Source: Acanthococcus lagerstroemiae (Eukaryota > Arthropoda > Insecta > Hemiptera > Eriococcidae). From it: 64,000 bases of DNA. The notes under the pieces are model-generated. The model had not been told where the DNA came from and ran no database searches. It saw nothing but the letters and a program-made list of their open reading frames with translations. Positions within the stretch are counted from its first letter, which is position 1; each line of letters starts with the position of its first letter. The position numbers were made by a program, and so were the translations under genes. Shown here piece after piece: positions 45,546-56,821 of the stretch. The stretch covers positions 48,816,122 through 48,880,121 of the forward strand of contig CM063108.1 of the NCBI GenBank assembly GCA_031841125.1, read 5' to 3'.

Positions 45546-46805
45546 ACATACTGTAAATCGAATCCCAGAGAGCATCGACAGCCAGTTCATTAAATTTTAA
45601 CGACCAGTATTTTAGATAGAAAGGAAAAAGAGAGAGAAAAAAAAGAAGGGTAGAGTTTGTAAATAAAAACCAGTTTTCGATATAAGAAATCCCAGTTGGG
45701 GGTTTATTTAAAAAAAGGAAAAATAAAAAAAAAATAAATACACTCGAAAAAACAAAAAAATACACACTTAATTAATAATAATATCACAATTGGTTACCAA
45801 ATTTTGTAAGTACATTACGTACTCAATTCTTCGAAGAAAACTGTACACACGAAATGACGACGTCAAATAGGAATAAAAAAAGAATGAAAAAAAAACCGAT
45901 GAAAAAAACGAAAACGAAAATAAAGTAAAAAGAAGAATATCGATTTCGGTTACGATATTTAAATAATAATTTGTAAATACATCTGTACAGAGATTAATCG
46001 AATATAGTCGTTTTTTTTTTCTTTACGCTAAAAGGAACTAGAAAACTGAAAAATTCAATTTACACTTTACACGCCTCAGTCTGCAACGAATAATTGATTT
46101 TGGAAAGTTTTTTTTTTTTTTTTCGTTTTGACATTATCAACCCTTAAAATAAACGCGTATAAAAATTGGTAAAAAATGGCAAGACGAAATGTGTCAGTCC
46201 TGGGGTGGGAACCTACTCGATCGATTCTAATTGAGATTGAATCAGCTCGGGTATTCCGGAAAGTGTACCCATAGGAAGGAGGGAGCCACCACCAGACACT
46301 TCTCACAGGTAGTAAATAGTCTTTGGCTGTAAGAAATTGGAAATGTGTAAACATCAGAATGAAGAACCCCTATTTGATTTTCAAAATTTGTAAGTTTTCA
46401 ACATTTATACTTTTTTAAAATTTAAGTTATTAAAAAAAAAAACTAAGTTGCGCAACGTTATTACGAAACTTCATTATTCTGAGAACAGTCATTCAATCAA
46501 CAGAATTTATATTTTGTTGCAGGATAAATCAATTCTTCTCTTCCTCCTCCCCACAAAGCCTTGGTTTCCTCAATTTTCAAAGCTTGTTCGTGGTAAAGTC
46601 AGATCCCCAGACACTATAGAAAGAGAATTAATTTTCTTGGAGAGGAGGGAGAATTTTTTTTTTTTGATATCGACTAAGTACGTTTTAAAAGTATCATGCG
46701 CAAAATTACATCAAAAAATTGAAAATTTTTTACTTCTGGTTGTCCATGTAATATGTAGCTTAAAATTTCGAGAGCTCGTACTGAGCATATAAAATTAAAA
46801 TATGA
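45546..46805. other. no gene recognised; A/T-rich low complexity
   Basis: Runs of A with scattered G (45620-45770, 45860-45950) and T runs (46009, 46106). Open frames here are low-complexity artefacts. Confidence 0.45.
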
Positions 46806-46809
46806 AGTT

Positions 46810-47165
46810 TGTAAGATTTCTGGATGTATTTCTCATGCTGATATTAGATATAGCTTTGGCATTTCTACAAAACCAATTTTTCATTATCAAGCGATGTTTG
46901 AAGCTTATCAATAATATCACTGATAAGCCCTCAAAATCACTTGATAGTGAACAAATGGTTTAATAGAGTTCGTTGCGAATCTGAAATCAGCGTGAAAAAA
47001 ACATTCAAAAATATTTTTTTATCCGCTAATACAGAATTCTTATTCTATACGCTAGGCAGTCTCTAAAGAATCAAATTCTATGGTCAAGCAGTTGAAGTCA
47101 GAAATTTTAAATGAAATTTTACACTGCTTAGTTTTACACCTAAGATGAGTTTTAAAACCTAGTCG
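46810..47165 (+). repeat. dispersed satellite monomer(s)
   Basis: TATCAATAATATCACTGATAAGC, then AAATCAGCGTGAAAAAAAC, GTCAAGCAGTTGAAGTCAG and CCTAGTCGATGTCA follow the order of the 41.6-43.0 kb unit. Confidence 0.6.
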
Positions 47166-47169
47166 ATGT

Positions 47170-48620
47170 CAAAAAGAAAAAAAATCTGGTCCCAATAGTT
47201 GCTATACTGAAAAAGGTTCCTTAGTCCCCCAGACATATCCTAAGTCGATTGAGAGTCCCTTATTTCAATAGGAAGTCTCCTACAAATTAAAATGGGAGCA
47301 TTTCTCCACGTATTGTCTTAGAAAAGTTACTGAATAGCAACTATGTAAATAAATTTAAAAAGAAACCTTCAAGATCAAGAAATGAATTTCATCAAGTCCT
47401 CAATGGTCTTCCTTGTATTTTTCGACTTTGGTAGATACCCTAACAGGGCAGTCCTACTAATGTTTCTGGAATAAAAGCTCCACTCTTTTTGAGGAAGGCA
47501 TAAAAAATATTAATAATAATTTTCCTTTCGCATCTCCACAGGGGCAAGGATTTCCAAACATTCTTCGGGACAAGCTTCCGCCCTCGTCCCTTCTAGTTCC
47601 GCCGCTTATGAGTCTAAATCTGTTTCACAGCCCCTGAAAGCAGATCAATGTTCGTGTTTCGAAGCCAAGACATCATTTTCGAATTTGAACTTCAAATTCA
47701 ACTTCCCCAATACTAAATTCTTCAAGCCGAAATCAAATTTAATTTCATCGGTCATTTTTCGATGATAATGGATTTGAAATAAAGGTACTATTTGTATTTA
47801 AATCTAAATTTCAAGAACTGACAGGGCCTTACAGGAGTGCAAAAAGGTGCCCCTGGTAGCACCAAAATTATGTTTGGAATATAATGTAATTATACAAAAT
47901 AAAGTTTACGAAACTTGTTTAATTCATAAGTAGTTCCATAGGCGGCGGAACTTTTTTTTTTTTTTTTTTTGAAAAATTCAACATTTTTTGCCCATCAACT
48001 TTCTTTACCTCTTTTTTACCCACTTCCCTAAAAGCGGAAAATTTTTGGTCCCATGACATTTTTTCTTATGAATTAGGAAATCCTAAGGTGCAAGTAGCTC
48101 CCTTACTTCCCCAGCTCTATTACTTTGGTCAAGTAGCATTTCCAAGTTCACAGTGGTAAAATTCAGGCTTCAAAAGCAAAACAATCCCATAAAAGTAAAG
48201 TTGAGATAAGGAGTGTTTCGACAAGAACCCTACCATTTTAAAATGAGTCAATTTTATTAACTCAGTTTTCATTACATAAAACAACTACAAAATCGTGACT
48301 TTCCACTCAGTATCCGATCTTTGAACTTATTTTTCTCGATTTGTCAGAAAATTGGCTGGTCCACTCTGACATCAGCCGCCTCAATGTCAAAAAATAAAAC
48401 GTTCTTCGTGGTCGTCACTTCCTAAACAGAATTGAGTCTCCCAATGTTACTAACCAAGTCTTCCACCCCGGGACTGACACAAAAGAAATTGTACGACTTC
48501 ACCCTTTTCTATCGATCTCCCCATTAAATAGGTTGGCACTTACTCTACAAATCACGTTTTTTTTTCCTACTTACACTTACATAAAATATTACACTATACA
48601 CGAAAAAAGGAAATTTACCA
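47170..48620. other. 3' flank of the Toll gene, no other gene
   Basis: A 20-T run lies at about 47951-47970. Sequence next to 48620 on the minus strand would be the Toll 3' UTR. Confidence 0.4.
48253..48258 (-). terminator. possible polyadenylation signal of the Toll gene
   Basis: AATAAA on the minus strand about 365 bases past the stop codon. The hexamer is common in AT-rich DNA, so this is only the nearest obvious candidate. Confidence 0.3.
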
Positions 48621-51600
48621 CTATATATGAATGGCTACGGATCTGTTGTTGGGCGCGCGATTATGGTGCCTGTGCAGCGAATGGTGGTGGTGGTGGTGCG
48701 GATTCAGGTGATGAGCGTGCCGGTGCCTGTTGTTCTTGTGCCTTTGGTTGTTGGGCACGTCGGGTAACGCGAACCTCAGCCTCTCCCAGAACAGCTTCTC
48801 GCCCCACTGCAGGTACGTGTTGTTCTTGAGGTAGAGTTTAAGGTCCGGGTCCAGATCCCGGGGCGGCACATCGCCCAGTAATATCACAATCAGTCTTTTC
48901 CGCCGGTCGCGCAGCACCTGGTGGTGGGCCGACTTGAACTCGTACCGGCTCCACTCCGACTTGATGAAGTTCTCCGACAGCACCATGATGGTGCGCCGGG
49001 ACGACTCGACCGCTTGCACGATGGTGTCAGAGAGGTAGCCGCCGATCGGAAACTCCCGGTAGTGCAGGCAGAGCTTATACGGTGGGTCGCCGTTCTCCAG
49101 GATTGGAGCCAACTCCTCGGCCACGAAAATTTCATCTTTCGCGCTGTAGCTCACGAACGCGTCGAACAACTTGTCGCGATCGTCCATCTCGATTTCGCTG
49201 GTCGGGTAGAACAAACGCACACCGAATTTCGAGTAGAACCACACGCGTAACTCGTCTTTGTACATGCACACCAACAACGCGATTATACCGAAAAAGAACA
49301 ACACCGAGATCGCGACCACCGTGATCGGCAAATAGTGGTGGAAGTCTTGCCGGCTCTCGTAGTCATTGGCACTCAGGTTGCCGTTCAGCGCGCCCTCGAT
49401 CATATTACTGCTGATGTTGGCCTGCTGCGACGACTCCTGCACGCAGAACGAGGTGATGTTCTCGGACAGGATTGGCACCGAGTGGCGAAACGACGAGTTC
49501 AGACATTTCATTTCGCGTGCGTCTATCACGGTGTTCTTCAGGTACTGCAGGTACTCTTGCATCTTCTGGATGAACTGACATTCGCAGGTCCACGGGTTCT
49601 CGGCCAGTGTTACACTGTTCAGCGACGACGGCAGCTTCCAGATCGTAAACTGAGACAGGTGGTTTCGATCTAGCCGCAGAACAGACAGGGTGTACAGCGT
49701 GATGAACACATTCGACTGGATTGAGGAGATTCGGTTGTGGTGCAGATAGAGCTCCTTCAGCTTGTCGAGACCCTCGAACTCGTTCCCTCTCAGCGTTGAG
49801 ATGCGGTTGTTCTCGAGCCGCAGAACCTCCAGCTCCTTCAGCCCGTAGAACGTGCGGTTGTAGATCACCTCGATGTTCGAATGGTTGAGAAACAACACCC
49901 GGAGAAGTTTGCGACCCAGAAAGCTGTGGCTGGACAGCGATCGGATATCGTTGCCGTCCAGGTACAGCTGCGTCACATTCATCGGTATCTTCTCGGGTAT
50001 GTTGCCGTGGTAACCGGCCCGCGTGCACGAAACGACGTTGGCAGCGGCCGACATGCTATGGTAACAAGTGCAGTTGGACGGACAGACCACTTTGCAATCA
50101 CAGGCGTCGAAGTCGCAGCAGTCGCACATACTCCGTTTGGCACACTCGAGTTCGTAGCGACACAGGAACTGATCGGCGGTAGCCTCTTTCAGGGGAACGA
50201 CCGAATTTTCGCGATTGTACAGCAACTCGCATTTCACGTCGTCGAGATCGGCAAGTTTGGGTTTATTGCGGTCCGGCTCGACTGAGTATGACTGCAGCCA
50301 CTGCATTGTGCAGTCGCACTGGAACGGATTATTCGAGATTAGGAATTCGGGGAGCATTTTGCCACTAGGAACTGAGGAAATACGGAGGGAATGCGGGGTT
50401 AGTATTTTGAGCTGGTTGCCGGACAGATTCACCCTGGTTAAGTTGTACTTCTTGAAGAACGCGTACGACTGTATTTTGGAAATGTGATTGTTGGCCAGAT
50501 TCAGGGTCTGCACGTTGTCCGGGATCGAGCTGCCGGTGATCTCGGACAGCTTGTTGTTGCTGGCGTCGAACACGCTCAGGTGGAGTTGGTTTTCAATCTC
50601 GAAGTGGTTACCCAGCTCGGCGATCTTGTTACCGTGGATGTCGAGCCACTGCAGGCCGGTTGGTATCAGCGCGTAGTCGAACCACTCCAGGAAATTCTCG
50701 GAGATGTTCAACCAGACTAGATTGGGCAGTTTGGAGAATAGACCGCCGACCTCGGTCAGGTAGTTACCGTCGATGCGAATCGCCACCACCTTCAGGTTAC
50801 CGTCGAACGTACCCGATTCGATTTTCTGGATTTTATTGTTCGACAGGTTGATGATCTGCAACTCGCTGAGCTGGTCAAATACGCCCTTCGAGACTTTGGT
50901 AATGTTGTTCTCGGTCAAGCGTAATCCGACCAACTGACTCATGGCTGGGAACGAGCTAGCCAGAATATCGTAGATCTGGTTTGTGCCCAAGTCTAACGTT
51001 TTCAGATTTGGAATGTTTTTTAGCGCGACCGGAATGTCTCTCAGCTCGTTGCCGTTCAAATGTAGATCTTCCAGGTTAGAGGAGTTGCGGAACGCATCAT
51101 CGCTGATGTAGTTGATCTGGTTGTTGTCGAGTGCCAACAACACCAGCCCGGTTAGGCTGTCAAAGGTGAACGTGTCGACTCGCTTTAGTTTGTTGTTGGA
51201 CAGTACCAGGGTGTTGAGTTCGTACAGCGAGGCGAATGTGTTCTCCGGTATTGACTGGATGGCGTTGTTCTCCAGCCGTAGCACGCGCAGCTGGTAGAGG
51301 TCACGAAACATGAAAGAGTCCAGCTTGGTAATATTGTTGCCGGAGAGATTCAGCATGAACAGGCCAATCAAGCCGGTAAACGTGCCCGAGGTGATCCACT
51401 CCTCGGTCAACTCGTTCTCAGATAAATCTAGGACTAGAAGTTTGGCCAGGTCGTGGAACAGACCCGGCGCCAGCGTGTTCAGCGAGTTATTCTGCAGGTG
51501 GATTTCTTTCAGCTCGCGAGCGTACGTGAACAGCTCAGGCGGCAAGTAGACTAGTTTGTTGTGAGCAAGGTTCAGTACAGACAGCGAGCTCAGGTTGTCG

Positions 51601-52397
51601 AACGCGTGGTCCGCGATCACAACCAGCAGATTCTCTTGCAGGTACAGCTCCTCCAGCTGCACCAGCCGCGAGAACACTTTCTGTGGTAGCAGGTCCACGC
51701 TGTTGTTCGATAAGTCCAACACGCGCAGACTACCGCCGCACTTGGAGTACACTTCGTTGTCTTCGGTGCCGAAGCGCAACGACTCGAGGGAACTGAGTTT
51801 GTTGCGCGTCAGGTTGAGGAAGGCGAGACTCTGCAGCGGACAGAAAACGCCGTCCGGCAGCGAGCGGATGTTGTTGCAGCTGAAGTCGAGCCGCTCGAGT
51901 ACGTGCAAGTCGTCGGCGAACACGTTCGGGTAGACGTCCAGACTCATGCCGGACCAGTCGTCGTTGTGGGTGACGAGGGTGAGGTTACGTAGCTGGCGCA
52001 GGCCACGGAAGGCGCCGGCCGTTACGTTGCCGATCTTGCAGAACTCGATGGAGAGGTCGCGCAGGTCGATGAGCGTCTGGAAGCTGCCCGGACTGACAGA
52101 GCTTTTGAAGAAGAACGTTTCGCCGCACACGATCTTCAGCCGGACCGTGTACTGCGGCTGGATGACGCTGAAGTTGGTCTTCTCGAACTCGGAGTTGATG
52201 GTGCGCACCCGACACACCAGCGCCACCTCCTGGTCGTCCGGCATGCCGGCGGACACCTCTTGCTCGCCGTCGGCGGTCACCGAGTACCATTTGCACTCGT
52301 CCGGCGCCTGGTACCGCAGAGACTTGCCGCTGACGAGCCACAGCAGCAGCAGCAGCACACCACCGAGCACGCTCGCGCAATACGAACCGGATCGCAT
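48621..52397 (-). CDS. Tollo: Toll-like receptor, Toll-6/Tollo (Toll-8) type, single exon
   Basis: 1258 residues in one uninterrupted exon. The start is secure: ATG at 52395-52397 is preceded in frame by TAA at 52410-52412, five codons upstream. Signal peptide 1-25; leucine-rich repeats to about 690; cysteine cap around W700 (NPFQCDCTMQWL); a Cys-rich linker (about 750-785, CDCCDFDACDCKVVCPSNC); a second LRR block; second cap near W936 (NPWTCECQF); membrane span about 1020-1044; TIR domain about 1075-1215 with box 1 FDAFVSYS (F1078), box 2 CLHYREFPIGGY and box 3 FW (1203-1204); then a tail of about 43 residues rich in His. Two LRR blocks with a split Cys cluster and PTGLQWLDIHGNKI mark the long Toll class, plasma-membrane receptors acting in tissue morphogenesis and, in some insects, immune modulation. 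Exact paralogue (Tollo versus Toll-6) is my best guess. The gene is GC-rich against AT-rich neighbours; antisense frames are shadows. Confidence 0.92.
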   Translation of the reverse strand: MRSGSYCASVLGGVLLLLLWLVSGKSLRYQAPDECKWYSVTADGEQEVSAGMPDDQEVALVCRVRTINSEFEKTNFSVIQPQYTVRLKIVCGETFFFKSSVSPGSFQTLIDLRDLSIEFCKIGNVTAGAFRGLRQLRNLTLVTHNDDWSGMSLDVYPNVFADDLHVLERLDFSCNNIRSLPDGVFCPLQSLAFLNLTRNKLSSLESLRFGTEDNEVYSKCGGSLRVLDLSNNSVDLLPQKVFSRLVQLEELYLQENLLVVIADHAFDNLSSLSVLNLAHNKLVYLPPELFTYARELKEIHLQNNSLNTLAPGLFHDLAKLLVLDLSENELTEEWITSGTFTGLIGLFMLNLSGNNITKLDSFMFRDLYQLRVLRLENNAIQSIPENTFASLYELNTLVLSNNKLKRVDTFTFDSLTGLVLLALDNNQINYISDDAFRNSSNLEDLHLNGNELRDIPVALKNIPNLKTLDLGTNQIYDILASSFPAMSQLVGLRLTENNITKVSKGVFDQLSELQIINLSNNKIQKIESGTFDGNLKVVAIRIDGNYLTEVGGLFSKLPNLVWLNISENFLEWFDYALIPTGLQWLDIHGNKIAELGNHFEIENQLHLSVFDASNNKLSEITGSSIPDNVQTLNLANNHISKIQSYAFFKKYNLTRVNLSGNQLKILTPHSLRISSVPSGKMLPEFLISNNPFQCDCTMQWLQSYSVEPDRNKPKLADLDDVKCELLYNRENSVVPLKEATADQFLCRYELECAKRSMCDCCDFDACDCKVVCPSNCTCYHSMSAAANVVSCTRAGYHGNIPEKIPMNVTQLYLDGNDIRSLSSHSFLGRKLLRVLFLNHSNIEVIYNRTFYGLKELEVLRLENNRISTLRGNEFEGLDKLKELYLHHNRISSIQSNVFITLYTLSVLRLDRNHLSQFTIWKLPSSLNSVTLAENPWTCECQFIQKMQEYLQYLKNTVIDAREMKCLNSSFRHSVPILSENITSFCVQESSQQANISSNMIEGALNGNLSANDYESRQDFHHYLPITVVAISVLFFFGIIALLVCMYKDELRVWFYSKFGVRLFYPTSEIEMDDRDKLFDAFVSYSAKDEIFVAEELAPILENGDPPYKLCLHYREFPIGGYLSDTIVQAVESSRRTIMVLSENFIKSEWSRYEFKSAHHQVLRDRRKRLIVILLGDVPPRDLDPDLKLYLKNNTYLQWGEKLFWERLRFALPDVPNNQRHKNNRHRHAHHLNPHHHHHHSLHRHHNRAPNNRSVAIHI

Positions 52398-53650
52398 CGT
52401 GGATGCCGGTTAATCGCGAAATTTACGCGCACTGATCGAATTCATCACTGCGGTGTTAGCTGAGATATTTTTCTTTTTGATTTTCCCGCGCACGAGAACA
52501 CAGCACTTAACTCATCGTGGAAGCGCACAATCGCGAACTTTGAACTTATCGCCAGTAGGAATTCGGAGAAAAAAAATTTTCATCAGGTTTTTTTTCCGTC
52601 GTAACCGCGCGCGCACTGATCACTTAACGAGCGCGAAAACAGATTCGAGAAGGCGCGATGCCGCGAACGGTTGACGAGCACATCGGCGGGAATCGTGGAG
52701 CCCGGCGAGCGACACTTAGAAATATATTTTAGTTCGAGTAAAACGCACACGGCCGATGCACACGGAATGCACATTCGATGATGCGTCCGCGCGTTGCACT
52801 CTCTCGATCGAACTTGAACTGAGAACTGAGAGCGTACGCATAACTCGTTTCGACTGCCGCTCGTTTGACTGAGGGAGCAGAAGCGGAACGCTGAACACCG
52901 CGAACGACGCCGATTCACTCCCTAACCTCGGCGAGCCAAACGGGTAATCCCCTCCACGCGGGACCGGCTTCGTTGAACCAGTGCACCGGCCGTGAAGATC
53001 GCGGGTCCGCGGTCTCGTGAATGGGTATGCGTGCCAGCGCCGGCACAGGAGTTCGGAGCCGGCCAATTTCAGATTGTACGTAAAAATCGTCCGACGAGAG
53101 CGCGGTCGCTGTTCCTTCAAAAGCGAGCGTAGCTTACCACTCTAACACGGTGGCCGGCCAGCACAGTGACGATTACCGGACTGACGCGAGTGTGAGAGGC
53201 GTGAAATTACCCGCCGAGAATTAAATTCGAGTCGTTTGTTGCGCGTTCGAGTGTGAATCGAAGTGAGCTACTTTAGCTACCCTTATATGTATGTGCGAGT
53301 GAAAATTCAGTAGAATGTATCGAGAACCGAGTGGATGGCTGGTGCTGTGGAGAGCACTGGAGACTGGAGAGTGGAGAGTGCCCGCAGCGTGTGTATACAA
53401 AATTGATATTGCTCGCCGACTCGAACCGTCTAATTCGAATTTCGACGTATGCAAATGTCAAGAGGTGTATTTTTTTCCCCCGAAATATTTCAACCCTTAA
53501 CCTCCCGCCGGTTTTCACGGAGCTGGCTGCTGGCTGGCACCGAATGCCGGACGCGGTAACAAGCGGCAGCTCGAGGTTTCACGCCCCCGTTGAAAAAGTA
53601 TTTATACGTTTCAGACGGATTGGTTTGACAACCTAATTAACTCGTTTCAA
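52398..53650 (-). promoter_or_regulatory. 5' UTR and probable promoter region of the Toll gene
   Basis: CpG-rich sequence directly upstream of the receptor start, with many CG dinucleotides up to about 53200 and repeated TCAGT-like initiator words on the minus strand (for example near 52870). No TATA box is obvious. The transcription start is not determinable by eye, and 5' UTR introns, common in Toll genes, cannot be excluded. Confidence 0.4.
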
Positions 53651-54042
53651 TGGTGATGCAAATTGGCTTGGTCACCCGGCGAGTTATAGGCTGAAAATGT
53701 TACTTTCCTTCTTTTTCAGTTTCTTATAACAACGATCTGGGGATTTGTGTTAAGTAATGGAAATTTCCGAGTGCTTTGAGAGGTTACACAGGTTAATCGT
53801 TTGAATAGAGAATCTAACTGTTGTCCGATTTCCATGACTTACTCGAAGACACAACAGTTGTAATTGAGGGCGTTCGAGCCGCAGCGGCAAATTTGAAAAT
53901 CAGCTTGTCTTTCACGCGGTGTTGGTGAGTCGCGGCCCGACTGTCTTCTGAGGACGTGCGAATTGCGGCCCATCTCGCTTTCAGATGTAGGGGCTGCGGC
54001 CCGCGTAGTTTATAACAGTCCATCAGCATAACCCAAGAGAAG

Positions 54043-54193
54043 GCCGGTCTTAAGTATGTTGCCGCCCTGGGCTGCATTATTTTTGCCGCCTTATTTTTAT
54101 TACACTCCCTTCCCTAAAATTGAGGTAATTGTGTTTTTTCGGCCGCACATTTTGCCGCCTGGGTTGTAGCCCAGCCAGCCCGTATGGTTAAAT
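54043..54193. mobile_element. small TIR element, copy 1 (GCCGGT family)
   Basis: Homologous to 58549-58709: both carry TTGCCGCC(A/C)TGGGCTGCA, TTTTTGC(C/T)GCCTTATTTTT, and a second GCCGCC..GGG(C/T)TG block before a right end with ATATGGTAAA or GTATGGTTAAA. Interior GCCGCC/CTGGGCTG words are arranged head to head. Confidence 0.6.
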
Positions 54194-54194
54194 G

Positions 54195-54430
54195 AGCGCT
54201 GAATCAAAACCTAACAGTCCTAATACATAAAAATCACCCGCTAGTGGTAAAATGGTTTTCGAAAATTCTGGAGTCAGATCTGTAATCATAATCAACGTGA
54301 AAACACTTTTGGAAATTTTATATATCCTTTCCTTTACCCCATATAATGTAATTTTTCTCATTTTCATGTGAACCTCTGAAATTTTAGGCTGTACAGGTAA
54401 CCAGTAGTAGTGTCTCTTTCCGAGTAGAAG
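54195..54430 (+). repeat. dispersed satellite monomer
   Basis: AAAAATCACCCGCTAGTGG, TTCTGGAGTCAGATCTGTAA, CAACGTGAAAACAC, TTTTTCTCATTTTCATGTG and AGGTAACCAGTAG follow the order of the 285-bp satellite unit at 41.6-43.0 kb. Confidence 0.65.
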
Positions 54431-54439
54431 GTATGCTAT

Positions 54440-55330
54440 AGGGTGATTCCGGTGGGAGAGGGGGACTGGAAAATTGAAAGGCATAAAAAAGCAACCAGTA
54501 GAAGTTAAAACTTTTGAATTTCAGTCATATCACAAGGCCACGTCTAAGCCCTACTTACCATATAAAAATTTCTTAATATACTCTATTGCATCCAAACATT
54601 CTCATCTTGAGACATAACTACCCTAAAATGTTACTGATCTACCTAAAGTTTTCCTTGTTCAAAAAAATGCAATTCTGAAAGTATTTAAGAAATTCGAACA
54701 TTCCTTTCCACTTTCGGTTAACGTACATATTAAGGTGATCGTCATTTTTGAATACTGGAATTTCTACCGGAACCCCTCCCCCCTCCAGTTTCAACCAGAT
54801 ACAAAAAAATCCAGTAAAGTTTTAGTTTGATCGGAAAAGAGGAACGCGTGCGACATGCCGTCTACCTTCTACAAAGAAATATATAATTTTTTTTAATTTT
54901 AATTGAATAATTTCTTTCCATGGAATTTAGTTGGGTTAAAAATTTGTTCTCTCCTCTTTCACATTGGTTTTGGTTTCGTCAAAGGTCCCTCCTTTAATTG
55001 GCTTCGGCTGTTGGAGGGACCAAAATAAAATAAAATAATTTCCAAGAAGCTATACGATGCTGGTCATCAAGCATAAAATATATATAGCTTGACTGAGAAG
55101 TGTGGGTCAATGGCCTCAAGGGATGGCTCTCAAATAAAAAGAGGAGGGACGGAAAATGAAACTAGAGATACGGATTGACTTAAAGTTTTTGAAGTGTCTT
55201 AGTCGATTTTCGGGTAATTTTCGTGTCTGATCTCCCAAGGAATCCAGTTCGCACCAAATATTGATAAATGTTTTCGAGATACCATCTCATTATAAGTTTT
55301 CAAGGTCGCTGAAGCCAATTCGTATCCGAC
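54440..55330. other. no gene recognised
   Basis: AT-rich sequence without motif-bearing frames; the LINE fragment begins immediately after it. Confidence 0.45.
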
Positions 55331-55334
55331 TTGT

Positions 55335-56821
55335 CTGGTGGTCCCAAAAAGGATCCAATCAATCAATCAATCTCCGATCATAGAGTAGGCAGATGCTCAC
55401 TTCAGTTGCCTATAAAGCCCAAAAGACTTAATTATGCAAATACACAAAATTTCCGAATGAATAGAGTAATAATACCTGAATATAAAAAACGTGATGCGAA
55501 TACATCTCTCTACAAAGAATTAGAAAAATGGAAGACAGAAAATCAAGACCTAGGGGTGCAGGAGGCATACAACCTGCTAGTAGGTAACATCGAAAATACC
55601 CTTAAAAAATTTGGTAAAATGAAAATCAAAGAAAATACAAATGATAAAATCTCGCTAGAAACAAAAAATCTTATAGAAAAGAGAGAACAGTTAAGAAAGG
55701 TAAAAAATAGGTCCTTCACACAAAAAATCGAATGGGTGGAAATCCAAAAAGCAACTAAAAAAGCTATTAAAAACGATCGTAGGAAATTTGAGAATAAGAA
55801 AGTCCAAGAAATTATAGAAAACTCATGGTCCACCAAAAAATTGAAAAAAGAACTCTGCTATGGCAAACAACTGACAATTGATCTAAAAAACAAAAAAGAC
55901 AGAAAGGTAACGAATAGGGCGGAAATTATACAAGTTGCCACGGAATTCTATAAGGAACTTTATAGCCTCCCAGAAGGGAGATCAATTAATAATAACACAG
56001 ACAGTGAGGAAGAGCGACAGGTAGACGAACCAATTCTAGCAATTCTAAATCATGAAGTTGAAATAGTACTGAAAAATCTGAAAATTGGTAAGGCACCAGG
56101 TCCTGATGGAATTCAAAATAGTACCTTGAAGGAATTCTCAGAAGCTTTGATTGGCCCTCTAACTATTGTATTCAACAGAATACTAGAGGAGGGAACAATC
56201 CCAAGTCAGTGGAAGGAGGCAGAAATCATTTTAATACACAAGAAAGGTGATAAAAATCAAATAAACAACTATCGGCCAATTAGCCTTTCCTCTAACATTA
56301 GTAAAGCATTCATGAAAATAATAAAAAATCGAATCTATTCACAGCTGGATAGCGCTCAGCCAGTCGAGCAAGCTGGCTTTCGCAAAGGATATATGCAACA
56401 TCTGACCATATTCACACAATAAACCAAATTATTGAAAAAGCAAACTCGTACCAATTGGAAGTTAACCTGATTTTCGTAGACTTTTGCAAAGCTTTTGACA
56501 CGGTAGATCGAAATTATTTATGGGAGGCGCTGGATGAGCAAGGGGTGAATAAAAATATTATAAAAATTCTGGAAAAATTTTACATGGGCTCGAAAGCATG
56601 TGTGAATATGGACAGAGCAGGGCCATCATTTGAAATAGAACGAGGCGTGAAACAAGGTGACCCCCTGTCCCCATATTTATTCAATGCACTTTTGGAACAC
56701 ATATTTAGAAAATTAAACTGGGAGGAAAAAGGGGTCAAAATTAATGGACAAAAACTAAACCACTTAAGATTCGCGGACGATATTGTATTAATAAGTGGGG
56801 ACAGGGGAGAACTACAAGGAA
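55335..56821 (+). pseudogene. LINE endonuclease/reverse-transcriptase fragment, frameshifted and truncated at both ends
   Basis: Starts within the last residues of an apurinic-like endonuclease (SDHRVGRCSL), continues through a long Lys-rich linker, and enters the RT: KIGKAPGPDGI, NYRPISLSSNISKAF, QAGFRKGY, then after a break FVDFCKAFDTVDRNYLWEAL, ERGVKQGDPLSPYLF and the catalytic LRFADDIVLIS box (FADD at 56770-56781). The upstream frame closes at 56420-56422; the break is a two-base AT gain near 56389-56394, and continuation is in the +2 frame. Recognisable homology ends at about 56815 in an A-rich stretch, before the thumb and C-terminal domain. There is no ATG at the beginning, so the 5' end is also missing. 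RTE-like by overall appearance. The rest of the protein is well preserved, so decay is recent. Confidence 0.85.

Noticed and set aside
48533..52413. Many plus-strand frames of 60-155 codons
   Set aside because: They are antisense shadows of the GC-rich Toll exon.
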